Shown piece by piece: positions 22,785-31,961 of a stretch of 64,000 nt of DNA; the stretch's first letter is position 1; every line of letters starts with the position of its first letter. The stretch is from JADLCB01 sp964398315. GTDB lineage: Bacteria; Planctomycetota; Phycisphaerae; Tepidisphaerales; Tepidisphaeraceae. The notes below the pieces were generated by a model. The model was not told the origin of the DNA, searched no databases, and worked only from the letters and a program-made list of their open reading frames with translations. The translations under genes were made by a program, and so were the position numbers. The stretch lies in NCBI GenBank assembly GCA_964398315.1, contig CAYNMV010000001.1, positions 62,001 through 126,000 on the forward strand. Reading direction: 5' to 3'.

Positions 22785-23957
22785 ATGAAAGCCATTCGTT
22801 TCGGAATCGTTGGACTGGGAAATATGGGCATGCACCACGTGGGCACCCTCAGTGCCATGGACAGTGCCAGGATTACGGCGGTCTGTGACCTGGAGGAGCA
22901 GAAACTGGACGCCGCCCGCCAGCGCATCGACTCGGTCCAGACCTTCACCGACTACCACGACATGCTGAACCCCGATCTGATCGATGCGGTGCTCATCGCC
23001 ACGCCGCACTACGATCATCCGCCCATTGCCCAGGCGGCGTTCGCCAAGGGCATCCATGTGCTATCAGAAAAGCCCGTGGCAGTGGATGTGAAGCAGGCCC
23101 GCCTGACCAACGAACTGCACGCCACCCGCTATTCGCATCTGAAGTATGGTGCGATGTTCCAGATGCGCACCAGCGGGCTGTATTGCCGCATCCGCGACCT
23201 GGTCGCCTCCGGCGAACTGGGCGAGATCCTGCGCTTCAGCTGGGTCGTTACCGACTGGTTCCGCACCTGGACCTACTACGCCTCCGGCGGCTGGCGCGCT
23301 ACCTGGGATGGCGAAGGGGGTGGCGTCCTGCTGAACCAGTGTCCGCACAATCTCGATCTGATCCAGTGGATTCTCGGCGGTCGCATGCCCAACCGCGTGA
23401 CCGCTGTCGTCTTCTGCGGCAAGACACACCCCATCCCGGTTGAGGATGAGGTCAGCGCCATTATGGAATACCCCGATGGCATCACCGCCCATTTCATCGC
23501 CACCACCGGTGAGGCGCCCGGGACCAACCGCATGGAAATCGCCGGCGATCGCGGGCTGCTGGTGAGCGAGGGCGGGCGGCTCACCTTCCGCCGCACCACC
23601 GACAGCGTCCGCAACATCCGCGAAAACAGCGAGGAATCCTTCCCCAGCGTCGAAACCTGGAACTGTGAGATCCCTGTTAAGAAGGGCGCATCCGGTACCC
23701 GGGGCATCCTGGAGAACTTCGTCAATGCCATCGTCAACGATGAACCGCTGATCGCCCCCGCGCAGGAAGGCGTGCGCGGTCTGGAGATGGGCAACGCCAT
23801 GCTCTGGTCCGGGCTGACCCGCCGGCCCGTCGATCTGCCCATCGATGGTGATGCCTACGCCGCTTTCCTCCAGGACCTGATCCGCAACCAGGACAAAACC
23901 CCCAAGATCCAGCGCCGGGTGGCGCAGGTGGACATGAGCACCTCGTTCACCAAGTAG
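22785..23957 (+). CDS. Gfo/Idh/MocA family oxidoreductase
   Basis: A 390-residue NAD(P)-dependent dehydrogenase acting on a sugar, inositol or sugar acid. The Rossmann motif GIVGLGNMGMHH, the acidic DLE after the second strand, and the EKPVAVD signature with its lysine are present. The C-terminal part has HNLDLIQWILGG, matching the substrate-domain histidine (D-x-x-x-H type). The start at 22785 fits the family; a longer upstream reading has no support. No ribosome site is visible. It is followed 99 bases later by a second family member, so the two are probably one operon. Confidence 0.88.
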   Translation: MKAIRFGIVGLGNMGMHHVGTLSAMDSARITAVCDLEEQKLDAARQRIDSVQTFTDYHDMLNPDLIDAVLIATPHYDHPPIAQAAFAKGIHVLSEKPVAVDVKQARLTNELHATRYSHLKYGAMFQMRTSGLYCRIRDLVASGELGEILRFSWVVTDWFRTWTYYASGGWRATWDGEGGGVLLNQCPHNLDLIQWILGGRMPNRVTAVVFCGKTHPIPVEDEVSAIMEYPDGITAHFIATTGEAPGTNRMEIAGDRGLLVSEGGRLTFRRTTDSVRNIRENSEESFPSVETWNCEIPVKKGASGTRGILENFVNAIVNDEPLIAPAQEGVRGLEMGNAMLWSGLTRRPVDLPIDGDAYAAFLQDLIRNQDKTPKIQRRVAQVDMSTSFTK

Positions 23958-24056
23958 GCTGCCCCAGCGATCCGCGCGGGCACCCTGCATCGCCTGCCCG
24001 CGCGGATCGCTCACTGCGCATCAGACCAGCGTATCTCCCAACTCCAGGACCGCACC

Positions 24057-25118
24057 ATGCTCAAGATCGCTTTCGCCGGGTTCAGGCATGCCCACATTCT
24101 CAGTCTGTATCAGCTCGCCCAGAAGCATGATCGCGTCACGATCACCGGCGCCTGCGAGGCCGATGAGGCCACCCGCGCCGATCTTGAAGCGACGGGCAAG
24201 GTGCGGATCACCCACACCAGCCTTGACCAGATGCTCAAGGAAGTGGACTGTGACATCATCGCCACCGGTGACTGCTATAGCCTGCGCGGTGGGATCGCCA
24301 TCGCTGCCCTGGAGGCCGGCAAGCATGTCATCAGCGACAAGCCGCTCTGCACCCGGCTCACGGAGCTGGAGCGGATCGAACAGCTTGCCCGCGAACGAAA
24401 TCTGCGCGTGGGATGTATGCTCACAATGCGCGGCTCGGGGCCGCTGAGCGCCATGCGGCGGGTGATCGCCGCCGGGGAACTGGGGCCGATCCACACGATC
24501 TGCATTACCGCTCAGCATCCGTTGCTCTTCGGCACGCGCCCGAACTGGTACTTTGAGCCTGGGATGCACGGCGGCACGATCAACGACATCGGCGTTCACG
24601 CCCTGGACCTGATCCCCTGGCTCACCGGCCGCCAGATCACCGGTATCATCGCCGCCCGCGCCTGGAATGCCCGCCTGCCGCAGCATCCACACTTCCAGGA
24701 CGGCGCCCAGATGATGCTGAAACTCGACAACGGCGGCGGCGTGATCAGCGATCTGTCCTACCTCGCTCCCGACCGCGCTGGCTACCACGCACCGCAGTAC
24801 TGGCGCATCACCTGTCATGGATCGGAAGCGGTCGGCGCTGGGTCGGCGGCCGGCGGCGTGATCGAGCTCGCCCCAGCGCCCGCGCGAGCCGACGGCTCTG
24901 AAACGCAGGGCGGCCGTATGCTTCAGATCCTGACCGCCACCGATGAAAAGCCGCGCATCCTCGAGCCCGAGCCAGATATTCCCGGCGCCTATTTCGATGC
25001 CTTCTGCCGCGACATCGCAGGAGAAAGCCTGCCGGATGACCTGACCACCGCGCAGGTCCTGGGCGCCACCCGCCTGGCGCTGGAGATCCAGCAGCATGCC
25101 GATGCGGCCGCATCGTGA
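24057..25118 (+). CDS. Gfo/Idh/MocA family oxidoreductase
   Basis: A 353-residue paralogue of the preceding gene's product but clearly divergent. The opening LKIAFAGFRHAHILSLYQLA departs from the usual GxGxxG (GFRHAH), the NAD-side lysine lies in SDKPLCTR, and the substrate part has MHGGTINDIGVHALDLIPWL with the conserved histidine. The altered glycine motif is common in one planctomycete-rich subgroup whose substrate is unknown. The gene lies directly behind 22785-23957 and convergent to the amidohydrolase gene, all in a sugar-catabolic context. Confidence 0.85.
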   Translation: MLKIAFAGFRHAHILSLYQLAQKHDRVTITGACEADEATRADLEATGKVRITHTSLDQMLKEVDCDIIATGDCYSLRGGIAIAALEAGKHVISDKPLCTRLTELERIEQLARERNLRVGCMLTMRGSGPLSAMRRVIAAGELGPIHTICITAQHPLLFGTRPNWYFEPGMHGGTINDIGVHALDLIPWLTGRQITGIIAARAWNARLPQHPHFQDGAQMMLKLDNGGGVISDLSYLAPDRAGYHAPQYWRITCHGSEAVGAGSAAGGVIELAPAPARADGSETQGGRMLQILTATDEKPRILEPEPDIPGAYFDAFCRDIAGESLPDDLTTAQVLGATRLALEIQQHADAAAS

Positions 25119-25160
25119 GCCACGGGACGGCACCCATCTGCCAGTTGCCCGGGGCGCGCG

Positions 25161-26006
25161 TTATTGCGCTGGCACATCCAGGCGATAGATCCGCGCCGCA
25201 TTGCCGCCGAGGATGGCATCGGCCGCTTCCGGGCAGCGCTGTTGGACGTAGTCGAGAACGATGCCCATCGTCCGGGCATAGCCCCCGGAGAGTGTGCAGA
25301 CCGGCCAGTCGGATCCGATCATCACCCGCTCCGGGCCGAATCCATCGAGCACCACATCCAGGTAAGGGTGAAACGTATTGGCCTGCCACTGGCCCCAGCG
25401 GGCTTCGGTCACCATGCCCGAGAGCTTGCACGCGACATTGGGCAAGCCGGCCAGGCGCGCCAGGTCCTCGCGCCAGGGTGAGAGCCGGCCGTCGGCAATC
25501 GGCGGCTTGGCGATGTGGTCCAGGACGAAACGCTGATCGGGGAAGCGCTCCACAAGCTGCGTGGCGATCGGCAGATGGTGGGGGAAAATCAGCAGGTCAT
25601 ACACCAGGTCGAACTTGGCCAGGCGTGACAGGCCCGCCTGAAAATCGGCCCGCAGCATAAAACGATCATCCGGCTCATCGTGCAGCACATGGCGCACCCC
25701 AACCAGCCGCGGGTGGCGCCCAAAGCGCTCGAGTTGCGCCTCAACGCGCTGCGGCGAGCACAGGTCCATCCAGCCAACCACGCCGCGGATGAAGGGATGC
25801 TGCTGGGCCTGTTCCAGCAGCCAACTGGTCTCCTCGATCGTTTGGCGGGCCTGCACGGCGATGGTGCCGTCAAAACCCGTCTCGGCCAGCAGAGGGGCCA
25901 GGTCGACCGGCAGGTAATCACGCCGGAGTATCGCCATGTCATCGGTCATCCAGGTGTGCTGGGCCGGGTCGTAGTGCCAGAGGTGATGGTGCGAGTCGAT
26001 GCGCAT
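25161..26006 (-). CDS. Amidohydrolase family 2 protein, L-fuconolactonase-like
   Basis: A 281-residue metal-dependent TIM-barrel hydrolase of the COG3618 type. MRIDSHHHLWHYDPAQHTWM is the family opening with the HxH metal motif; FVLDHIAKPPIADG supplies the next histidine and VMIGSDWPVCTLSGGY the aspartate. These motifs match L-fucono-1,5-lactonase and L-rhamnono-lactonase. It starts divergently from an aldo/keto reductase resembling L-fucose dehydrogenase, which would make its substrate lactone, so L-fucose oxidation is the best guess. The start at 26006 is chosen at the HxH-bearing N-terminus; AGAGGA lies upstream. Confidence 0.85.
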   Translation of the reverse strand: MRIDSHHHLWHYDPAQHTWMTDDMAILRRDYLPVDLAPLLAETGFDGTIAVQARQTIEETSWLLEQAQQHPFIRGVVGWMDLCSPQRVEAQLERFGRHPRLVGVRHVLHDEPDDRFMLRADFQAGLSRLAKFDLVYDLLIFPHHLPIATQLVERFPDQRFVLDHIAKPPIADGRLSPWREDLARLAGLPNVACKLSGMVTEARWGQWQANTFHPYLDVVLDGFGPERVMIGSDWPVCTLSGGYARTMGIVLDYVQQRCPEAADAILGGNAARIYRLDVPAQ

Positions 26007-26266
26007 GTGTTGATCCTCTGCATCCGGGGGACAGGCGACTGGTGCCGGCGATTGTAGTGGCGCACTGCCAGGTTGCGAGCGCCGATGAACCGGAAAGCCT
26101 GAAATCTGATAGGCCGCACATAGCGCAGTTTCCAATGCTTCCTGCTTCTTTTTTCAACACCCGCCTTGCGCTGGCGTCGGTGGGGCGGATGGGAGAGAAT
26201 CCGCTTTTGCGTGGATGACTGCTCATCCAACCGGTGGATCGCACAACCGCCTTCGGGAGAAAACTG

Positions 26267-27226
26267 ATGGAATACCGCGCATTGGGCCGGACAGGGTTGC
26301 GGGTCTCAGCGCTGGGGTTCGGCGGATCGAGCCTGGGGGGCGTGTTCGGTGCGATCGATGAACCCGATGCCATTCGCGCGGTGCATGTTGCGGTGGATCA
26401 CGGGATCAATTTCATCGACACCTCTCCCTACTACGGGCAGACCAGGGCCGAGGCGGTGCTTGGCAAGGCACTCCGGGAGATCGACCGTGATCGCTATTAC
26501 CTGGCGACCAAGGTGGGACAGTATGGCGAGGGTGTATTCGACTACTCGGCTGAGCGGGTGGTGCGCAGCGTGGATGAATCGCTGGCGAGGCTGAATGTCT
26601 CGCACGTCGATCTGATCCAGTGCCATGACATTGAATTTGCGTACCTCGAGCAGATCGTTCACGAAACCCTGCCCGCGCTGCACAAGCTGAAGCAGACCGG
26701 CAAGGTCCGGCATGTGGGGATCACCGGGCTGCCGCTGAAGATCTTTCGATCGGTGATGGATCGTGCGCCGGACGGGGCGGTGGAGACGATCCTCTCGTTC
26801 TGCCATTACACGCTCAACGACACCTCCCTCGAATCGCTGATTCCGGATCTGAAGCGGTGGGGCGTGGGGATCATCAACGCCTCGCCGACCGGCATGGGCC
26901 TGCTGACCGAGCAGGGGCCGCCATCATGGCACCCGGCCTCCGAAAGCATCCAGCGCGGCTGCCGGCAGGCGGTTGAGCTGTGCCAGGCGCGGGGGTGGAA
27001 CATCGTGGAACTGGCGATCCAGTTTGCCCTGGCCAACCGCGACATCGCGACGACACTCATCGGCACCGCCAGCTCGCGCCAGATGTTGGACAACATCCGC
27101 TTTGCCCAGACGCCGCCGGATGAACAGCGCATCGCGGCGGTACGCGCTGTGCTCCGGCCGATCCACAACTTTAACTTTGTCCGGGGCCGCCCGGAGAATC
27201 GCGATGACTTGATCGGCGATGCGTGA
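26267..27226 (+). CDS. Aldo/keto reductase, L-fucose/L-galactose dehydrogenase-like
   Basis: A 319-residue NAD(P)H-dependent barrel enzyme. Asp in FIDTSPYYG with the Tyr of the same motif, Lys in YLATKVGQYG and His in IQCHDIEF form the catalytic tetrad. ASPTGMGLLTEQGPP and FNFVRGRPEN resemble the L-galactose/L-fucose dehydrogenase group. It would oxidise L-fucose to the lactone cleaved by the divergent amidohydrolase. The start at 26267 follows CGGGAGA (26254-26260). Its stop codon overlaps the start of the transporter gene, implying co-translation. Confidence 0.87.
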   Translation: MEYRALGRTGLRVSALGFGGSSLGGVFGAIDEPDAIRAVHVAVDHGINFIDTSPYYGQTRAEAVLGKALREIDRDRYYLATKVGQYGEGVFDYSAERVVRSVDESLARLNVSHVDLIQCHDIEFAYLEQIVHETLPALHKLKQTGKVRHVGITGLPLKIFRSVMDRAPDGAVETILSFCHYTLNDTSLESLIPDLKRWGVGIINASPTGMGLLTEQGPPSWHPASESIQRGCRQAVELCQARGWNIVELAIQFALANRDIATTLIGTASSRQMLDNIRFAQTPPDEQRIAAVRAVLRPIHNFNFVRGRPENRDDLIGDA

Positions 27227-28599
27227 TGCGCCATGGCAGCCGGTATGCCGTCGTACTGCTCAGCAGGTTTGTGTGGAAGAGGAAGACCTTGACCAGGATT
27301 GCCCAGGCCGGATCGGTTCGCCAGTCGCGCCTGCACGCGCTGTTTCCAGCGCTGCGTCATGCACGGCTGGATCGCCACGAGATCGCCGGCTCGCTGGGAG
27401 ACCTGGGCACCTTCCTGCCGCTGCTGGTTGGGATGGCGTCCCAGAATGGGATGAACTTCGCCCCCGCACTGTTTTTCGCGGGACTGTTCAATGTTTTCAC
27501 CGGGCTGTTTTCCCCGATTCCGCTGGCGGTTCAGCCGATGAAGGCGATCGCCGCGGTGGCGCTGACGCAGGGTCTGAGTACCGGGCAGATCGTCGCCGCC
27601 GGCGCCAGTGTCAGCGCGGTGATTCTCGTGCTGGGGCTGAGTGGGCTGATCGAGTGGCTGAACCGGGTGATCCCGGCATCGGTTGTGCGCGGGCTGCAAC
27701 TGGCGCTGGGATTGTCGCTGGCGATCAAGGGATTGCAGATGGCCGTCGCGGCTGGCACCTGGCTCGGGCCGGATGGCTATGTCATCGCGATTGCGGCAGG
27801 CATGAGCGTGCTGCTGCTGATGCGCTCGCGCGTGCTGCCGCCGGCGCTGCTGCTGTTCGCGGCGGGACTGGGGCTGGCGGTGTGGAAATCACCGCAGGTG
27901 CTCGGGCTGCTGCGCTGGGGCCTGGCGCTGCCGAGCTGGACGCCGCCGGCACTGGATGATTTTGCTTCCTCATTCGCGGTCGCCGCTCTGCCGCAGATTC
28001 CGCTCACCACCCTCAACAGCGTGATCGCCGTCTGTGCGCTGGCCACCCAGCTTTTCCCCCGGCATGTCACGCCGCCGCGGCGGGTGGCGGTGTCGGTGGG
28101 GATGATGAATCTGATCGGCGCTGGCTTCGGGGCGATGCCGATGTGCCACGGGGCCGGCGGACTGGCCGGGCAATACCGCTTTGGCGCCCGCACCAACGGA
28201 TCGATCCTTTTCCTGGGCGCGGCAAAGCTGCTGGCGGCGGTGCTGCTGGGCGCATCGTTGCTGGCGCTGTGCCAGTCGTTCCCGCTGAGCGTGCTGGGTG
28301 TGATGCTGGTGGTCAGTGGGGTGGAACTGGCGCGGGCAGCGCTCGGCGGCGGGGCGGAACGTGAACCGTGGCCGCTCCTGGCGACCGCCTGCGGGTGCCT
28401 CGCCTTCAACATCGCCGCCGGCTTCGGCATCGGGCTGGTGGTGGCGGTCCTGCTGCGCTGGGTCGGCTCGCCGCGCAGGGCGCGTTCCCAGTCGGAGCCC
28501 CGGACAGAACCTGCCCAGCCCATGCCCCGGCACACCCCCGGGCAGGCAAACGCGGAACACGGGAAGCCAAGCGCGGAACAACTGTCAGACATGGGCTGA
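27226..28599 (+). CDS. MOT1/SulP-type anion transporter (putative molybdate or sulfate)
   Basis: A 457-residue inner-membrane protein with about ten hydrophobic segments. GSLGDLGTFLPLLVGMA and PLAVQPMKAIAAVALTQG are hallmarks of the MOT1 molybdate transporter family, a SulP relative without STAS domain; CHGAGGLAGQYRFGARTNG is the second family block. The C-terminal 35 residues are hydrophilic and poorly conserved. The ATG shares its A with the stop of the aldo/keto reductase gene (TGATG), so translation is coupled although the functions look unrelated. Its 3' end overlaps the convergent next gene by 15 bases. Substrate is inferred from family only. Confidence 0.82.
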   Translation: MRHGSRYAVVLLSRFVWKRKTLTRIAQAGSVRQSRLHALFPALRHARLDRHEIAGSLGDLGTFLPLLVGMASQNGMNFAPALFFAGLFNVFTGLFSPIPLAVQPMKAIAAVALTQGLSTGQIVAAGASVSAVILVLGLSGLIEWLNRVIPASVVRGLQLALGLSLAIKGLQMAVAAGTWLGPDGYVIAIAAGMSVLLLMRSRVLPPALLLFAAGLGLAVWKSPQVLGLLRWGLALPSWTPPALDDFASSFAVAALPQIPLTTLNSVIAVCALATQLFPRHVTPPRRVAVSVGMMNLIGAGFGAMPMCHGAGGLAGQYRFGARTNGSILFLGAAKLLAAVLLGASLLALCQSFPLSVLGVMLVVSGVELARAALGGGAEREPWPLLATACGCLAFNIAAGFGIGLVVAVLLRWVGSPRRARSQSEPRTEPAQPMPRHTPGQANAEHGKPSAEQLSDMG

Positions 28600-29688
28600 G
28601 GCAGCGCTCAGCCGGGCCAGCAGGGCATCAGCGACGACCTGGGCGCCATTGGCGGGCAGGGTGGCGGTTGGCCGCGGCTGCGCGAGGAGCTGATCCAGGT
28701 CATCGGCCCAGTCGCCGGCGTGGAAGCGGGGCAGCTCGATCGGCCGGTGGCGCAGGTACGGGCGTGCGAGGGCCATCAGCATCTCATCCTCGCGAAAGCC
28801 GGTGCGCGGCGGCCAGAGTATGGCCACACCCAGCGCGATGCAGTCGGTGATGATGCCATGGCCGACCTTGCTGACAACCACATCCACCGCCTGCAGCACA
28901 TCATGGAACGACAGGCCCGCGCTGGTGGGGATGCCCCGCAGGTTGTCGCAGGGGGTTGGTCCATCATGCCCCCAGAGCAGAAACAGCCAGTCGGGCGACT
29001 GCCGGGCAGCATGCATGATGGTGGACAGGGCCAGTCCGCCGCGCATGGCGGCCAGAATGCGCGGGCGCGAATCGTCTAGCCCCAGGCGCTGTTCAGCTTC
29101 CCCGCGCGAAAGCCGCGGCCGGCAGGCAATCAGCGGCACATCGATCACCTGCTTGAACTGTGGCATGGAATGACGAAAGGGGATCGAAAGCAGCCCCTCC
29201 ATGCGCTCATACCCGCGCCGTACCTGCGCCACCAGGTCGCCATGGCCGGCCGGATCGGCGTAAGGCTCGTAGATCCAGTCCCAGGTGAAATTGCCCACCG
29301 CCCAGCAGGGAACCCGTGCGGCATGGGCCACCTCGCCGGCCATGAAGGGAATGTCGGCGGCGATCAGGCGGATATCGTGGCGGCGGATGAATGCGGCCTC
29401 GCGCTCAACCATCGCCGGGCGCTGTTCCAGCAGCGTGCGCACATCGCGCAACGTTGCCGGCCAGTCGAGCGTGAGGGCATCAATCTCGATGCAGCCGCGA
29501 TCGATGACAACCGGCTCATAATGCGCGCGCGAACCAAGCGAAGCGAAAATGAACCGCGGTGCGGCGGTGCGGATATGAACGTGCAGATCAGGCCGGCGCT
29601 GAAGCAGGGTGCGAATCACCTCAGCGCTGCGCTGGGCATGCCCAAAGCCATGGCCGGTGATGTAGTACAGGAGACTGGGTGATGCCAT
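28585..29688 (-). CDS. Glycosyltransferase-like protein (GT-B, MurG/arabinokinase-N type)
   Basis: A 367-residue protein with a GT-B glycosyltransferase look. The start LLYYITGHGFGHAQRSAEV is the glycine/histidine loop seen in MurG-like enzymes and in the N-terminal half of plant L-arabinokinase. The C-terminal half has VVVSKVGHGIITDCIALG and PPRTGFREDE, matching the nucleotide-sugar site (usually xxPGyGtxxE). No membrane segment is seen. The start is set at 29688 because homologous sequence begins there. Donor and acceptor are unknown. Confidence 0.75.
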   Translation of the reverse strand: MASPSLLYYITGHGFGHAQRSAEVIRTLLQRRPDLHVHIRTAAPRFIFASLGSRAHYEPVVIDRGCIEIDALTLDWPATLRDVRTLLEQRPAMVEREAAFIRRHDIRLIAADIPFMAGEVAHAARVPCWAVGNFTWDWIYEPYADPAGHGDLVAQVRRGYERMEGLLSIPFRHSMPQFKQVIDVPLIACRPRLSRGEAEQRLGLDDSRPRILAAMRGGLALSTIMHAARQSPDWLFLLWGHDGPTPCDNLRGIPTSAGLSFHDVLQAVDVVVSKVGHGIITDCIALGVAILWPPRTGFREDEMLMALARPYLRHRPIELPRFHAGDWADDLDQLLAQPRPTATLPANGAQVVADALLARLSAASAHV

Positions 29689-29846
29689 GATGCGCGCGTG
29701 GTGCTGGGGAACAGGGCGCGGATAAACCCGCCCGGCGGCCAGTTCAGTCACTCTGCCCGGAATCAAGCGGGATATTTGCCGATTGCCGGAGGATTCAATC
29801 GACCCTCCACCCCTGCCTGTCACCTTCGGTTCAGCACTGCCTTCAT

Positions 29847-30575
29847 CTAAACCTGCTGGGTTGGGGGTGGAAGCTGCTCGCCCTGGGGCAGGTCCTTGAG
29901 TGAGTTGAGGCCGAACACCTCGAGGAATCGCTTGGTGGTGCCGTAGAGGATCGGCCGGCCGGGGATCTCAGCCCGCCCGGCGATTTTCACCAGCCGCTTT
30001 TCCATCAGTGAGCGGATGGTTTCGCCGCAGGCCACGCCGCGGATCGCCTCCACATCCACCCGCAGCACCGGCTGCTTGTAGGCAATGATCGCCAGCGTCT
30101 CCAGCGCGGCCTTGGTGAGCTTGGCATCCGCCTCCCGCTGGTGCAGCTTCTTCAGGTACGGCCCATACTCCGGCAGCGTCAACAACTGAAACCCGCCGGC
30201 CACCTGTTCCACGCGGAAACAGCGACCGGTCTGTTCATACTGCTCATTCAGCTCCTTGAGCGCCCGGCGGATGGGCTTGCTCGATTCCAGCTCCATCAAC
30301 TCCGCCAGGCGGGGCGCGGTCAGGGGATGATGGGTGCTGAACAGCAGTGCCTCCAGCACGCCCCGGTCGATCGCCTCGGCTTCGGCGGCAGCATCCTGCG
30401 CGCTGGCTTCCGCCGATGGACCCTCGACAGCGCCATCCGGCGCTTCGGCGGGCGCATCCTGCTCAGCGGGGGGGGCGGCCGGCACATCCTGCCGGGGCGC
30501 TTCGGGGGCAGGTTCTGAGGCCTCCGCCTGCTCCTGCCGATCGTCAACATCTTCCACGGCGTCCTGCTCTTCCAT
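29847..30575 (-). CDS. scpB: Segregation and condensation protein B
   Basis: A 242-residue subunit of the SMC-ScpAB condensin, which organises and separates newly replicated origins. After an acidic, Ala/Pro/Glu-rich N-terminal tail of about 75 residues, the two winged helices follow: VLEALLFSTHHPLTAPRLAE, then KAALETLAIIAYKQPVLRVD, IRGVACGETIRSLMEKRLVK and GRPILYGTTKRFLEVFGL. The acidic tail is an unusual extension compared with the usual about 190 residues. scpA is not adjacent. The gene lies 7.5 kb from the parS cluster, where condensin is loaded. Confidence 0.92.
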   Translation of the reverse strand: MEEQDAVEDVDDRQEQAEASEPAPEAPRQDVPAAPPAEQDAPAEAPDGAVEGPSAEASAQDAAAEAEAIDRGVLEALLFSTHHPLTAPRLAELMELESSKPIRRALKELNEQYEQTGRCFRVEQVAGGFQLLTLPEYGPYLKKLHQREADAKLTKAALETLAIIAYKQPVLRVDVEAIRGVACGETIRSLMEKRLVKIAGRAEIPGRPILYGTTKRFLEVFGLNSLKDLPQGEQLPPPTQQV

Positions 30576-30834
30576 CGTGTGGGGGCTTTTCGTGTGACAA
30601 ACCCGGCCCGGCGGGCCGAAGCGGTGATCATCAGGCGCGCGGCGGCTCTTTTCAAGCAGCCACCTGGCAGATCCTTGCCACACGACAGCGTTGCCATACC
30701 CCGCCGCCCAGGCGGCTGGAACCGCTGCGCGGCAGCAGCCAGGCCGGGTCCGCTGACGGCGATGAATGTTTGACAACGCCGGCGGATGGCGGTTTGATGA
30801 GCCTGTCTAGACCAGGAAAAGGAGCTAATCAACG

Positions 30835-31860
30835 ATGGCAAGACCAGTTACGCTGTTCACCGGGCAATGGGCGGATCTGCCTTTTGAGACCATCTGTCAG
30901 AAGGCCAGGCAGTTCGGCTATGACGGCCTGGAACTGGCGGTCTGGGGCGATCACTTTGACATCCCCCGGGCGCTGAAGGATCCCGGCTACTGCAAACAGC
31001 GCTGGGAGGTTCTGAAAGACAACGGCCTGACCTGCTATGCCATCAGCGCCCACCTGATCGGCCAGTGCATCTGCGACAACATCGATGAGCGCCACAAGGC
31101 GATCCTGCCGGAAGAGGTCTGGGGCGATGGTGATCCCGAAGGCGTGCGCCAGCGTGCTGCCCAGCGACTGATCGATGCCGCCAAGGCCGCCCGCCTGATG
31201 CGCGACGCCGCCCCGGAGAAGATCGATTTCCCGGCTGTCGTCAACGGGTTCACCGGATCGAGCGTGTGGCACTCGCTGTATGCCTTCCCGCCCACCGATC
31301 AGGCTTACTGGCAGAAGGGCTTTGATGATTTTGCCCGCCGTTTCGGGCCGATCATGGATGCGTTCGACAAGGTCGATGTGAACTTTGGCCTGGAGGTCCA
31401 CCCGACCGAGATCGCCTTCGACATCGCCACCAGCCAGCGTGCGATCGATGCCCTCAAGGGACACAAGCGCTTCGGCTTCAACTACGATCCCTCGCACATG
31501 GCTTACCAGGGCGTGGATTACATCAAGTTCATCCGCACCTTCGCCGACCGCATCTATCATGTGCACATGAAGGATGTGTGGTTCGGCCACGGCGATGGCA
31601 CGGTGGGCGTGTTCGGCGGCTTCACAAGCTGGGGCGATCCCCGTCGCCACTGGGATTTCCGCAGCCTTGGCCACGGCGATGTGAATTTCGAGGAGATCAT
31701 CGTCGCCCTGAACGACATCGGCTACAAGGGCCCGCTGAGCGTCGAGTGGGAAGACATCCGCATGGACCGCGAGCACGGCGCCACCGAGGCCGCCGCCTTC
31801 GTCCGCAAGGTCGATTTCCCGCCTTCGGCTATCTCCTTCGACTCGCAGTTCGACCGATAA
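30835..31860 (+). CDS. Sugar phosphate isomerase/epimerase (xylose-isomerase-like TIM barrel)
   Basis: A 341-residue AP-endonuclease-2-fold protein. The metal ligands are visible in order: Glu in NFGLEVHPTEI, Asp/His in FNYDPSHMAYQG, His in YHVHMKD, and Glu in LSVEWEDIRM. This set is shared by inosose, hydroxypyruvate and sugar isomerases. An insertion with HKAILPEEVWGDGDPEG and the glycine-rich FGHGDGTVGVFGGFTSWGDP are typical of a planctomycete-rich subgroup. AAAAGGAG lies before the ATG. It is monocistronic and closed by a strong terminator; the substrate is unknown. Confidence 0.85.
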   Translation: MARPVTLFTGQWADLPFETICQKARQFGYDGLELAVWGDHFDIPRALKDPGYCKQRWEVLKDNGLTCYAISAHLIGQCICDNIDERHKAILPEEVWGDGDPEGVRQRAAQRLIDAAKAARLMRDAAPEKIDFPAVVNGFTGSSVWHSLYAFPPTDQAYWQKGFDDFARRFGPIMDAFDKVDVNFGLEVHPTEIAFDIATSQRAIDALKGHKRFGFNYDPSHMAYQGVDYIKFIRTFADRIYHVHMKDVWFGHGDGTVGVFGGFTSWGDPRRHWDFRSLGHGDVNFEEIIVALNDIGYKGPLSVEWEDIRMDREHGATEAAAFVRKVDFPPSAISFDSQFDR

Positions 31861-31890
31861 GGCCAAGCCGCGCGCATTGAATGTGTGAAA

Positions 31891-31940
31891 CGGCCCCAGT
31901 CCCTGCACGCCAGCCGTGCGGGGGCTGGGGCCGCACTGTT
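31891..31940. terminator. Bidirectional terminator between isomerase and murD
   Basis: A 19-bp stem (31891-31909 with 31915-31933, two wobble or mismatch positions) encloses a 5-base loop between convergent genes. The T-rich run after it on the plus strand is weak. Confidence 0.7.
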
Positions 31941-31961
31941 GTCCCAGCCTGCTGTGCCTCT

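Noticed and set aside
30205..30220. parS-like TGTTCCACGCGGAAAC inside scpB
   Set aside because: It misses several positions of the palindrome and lies in coding sequence whose residues are conserved; chance similarity is more likely.
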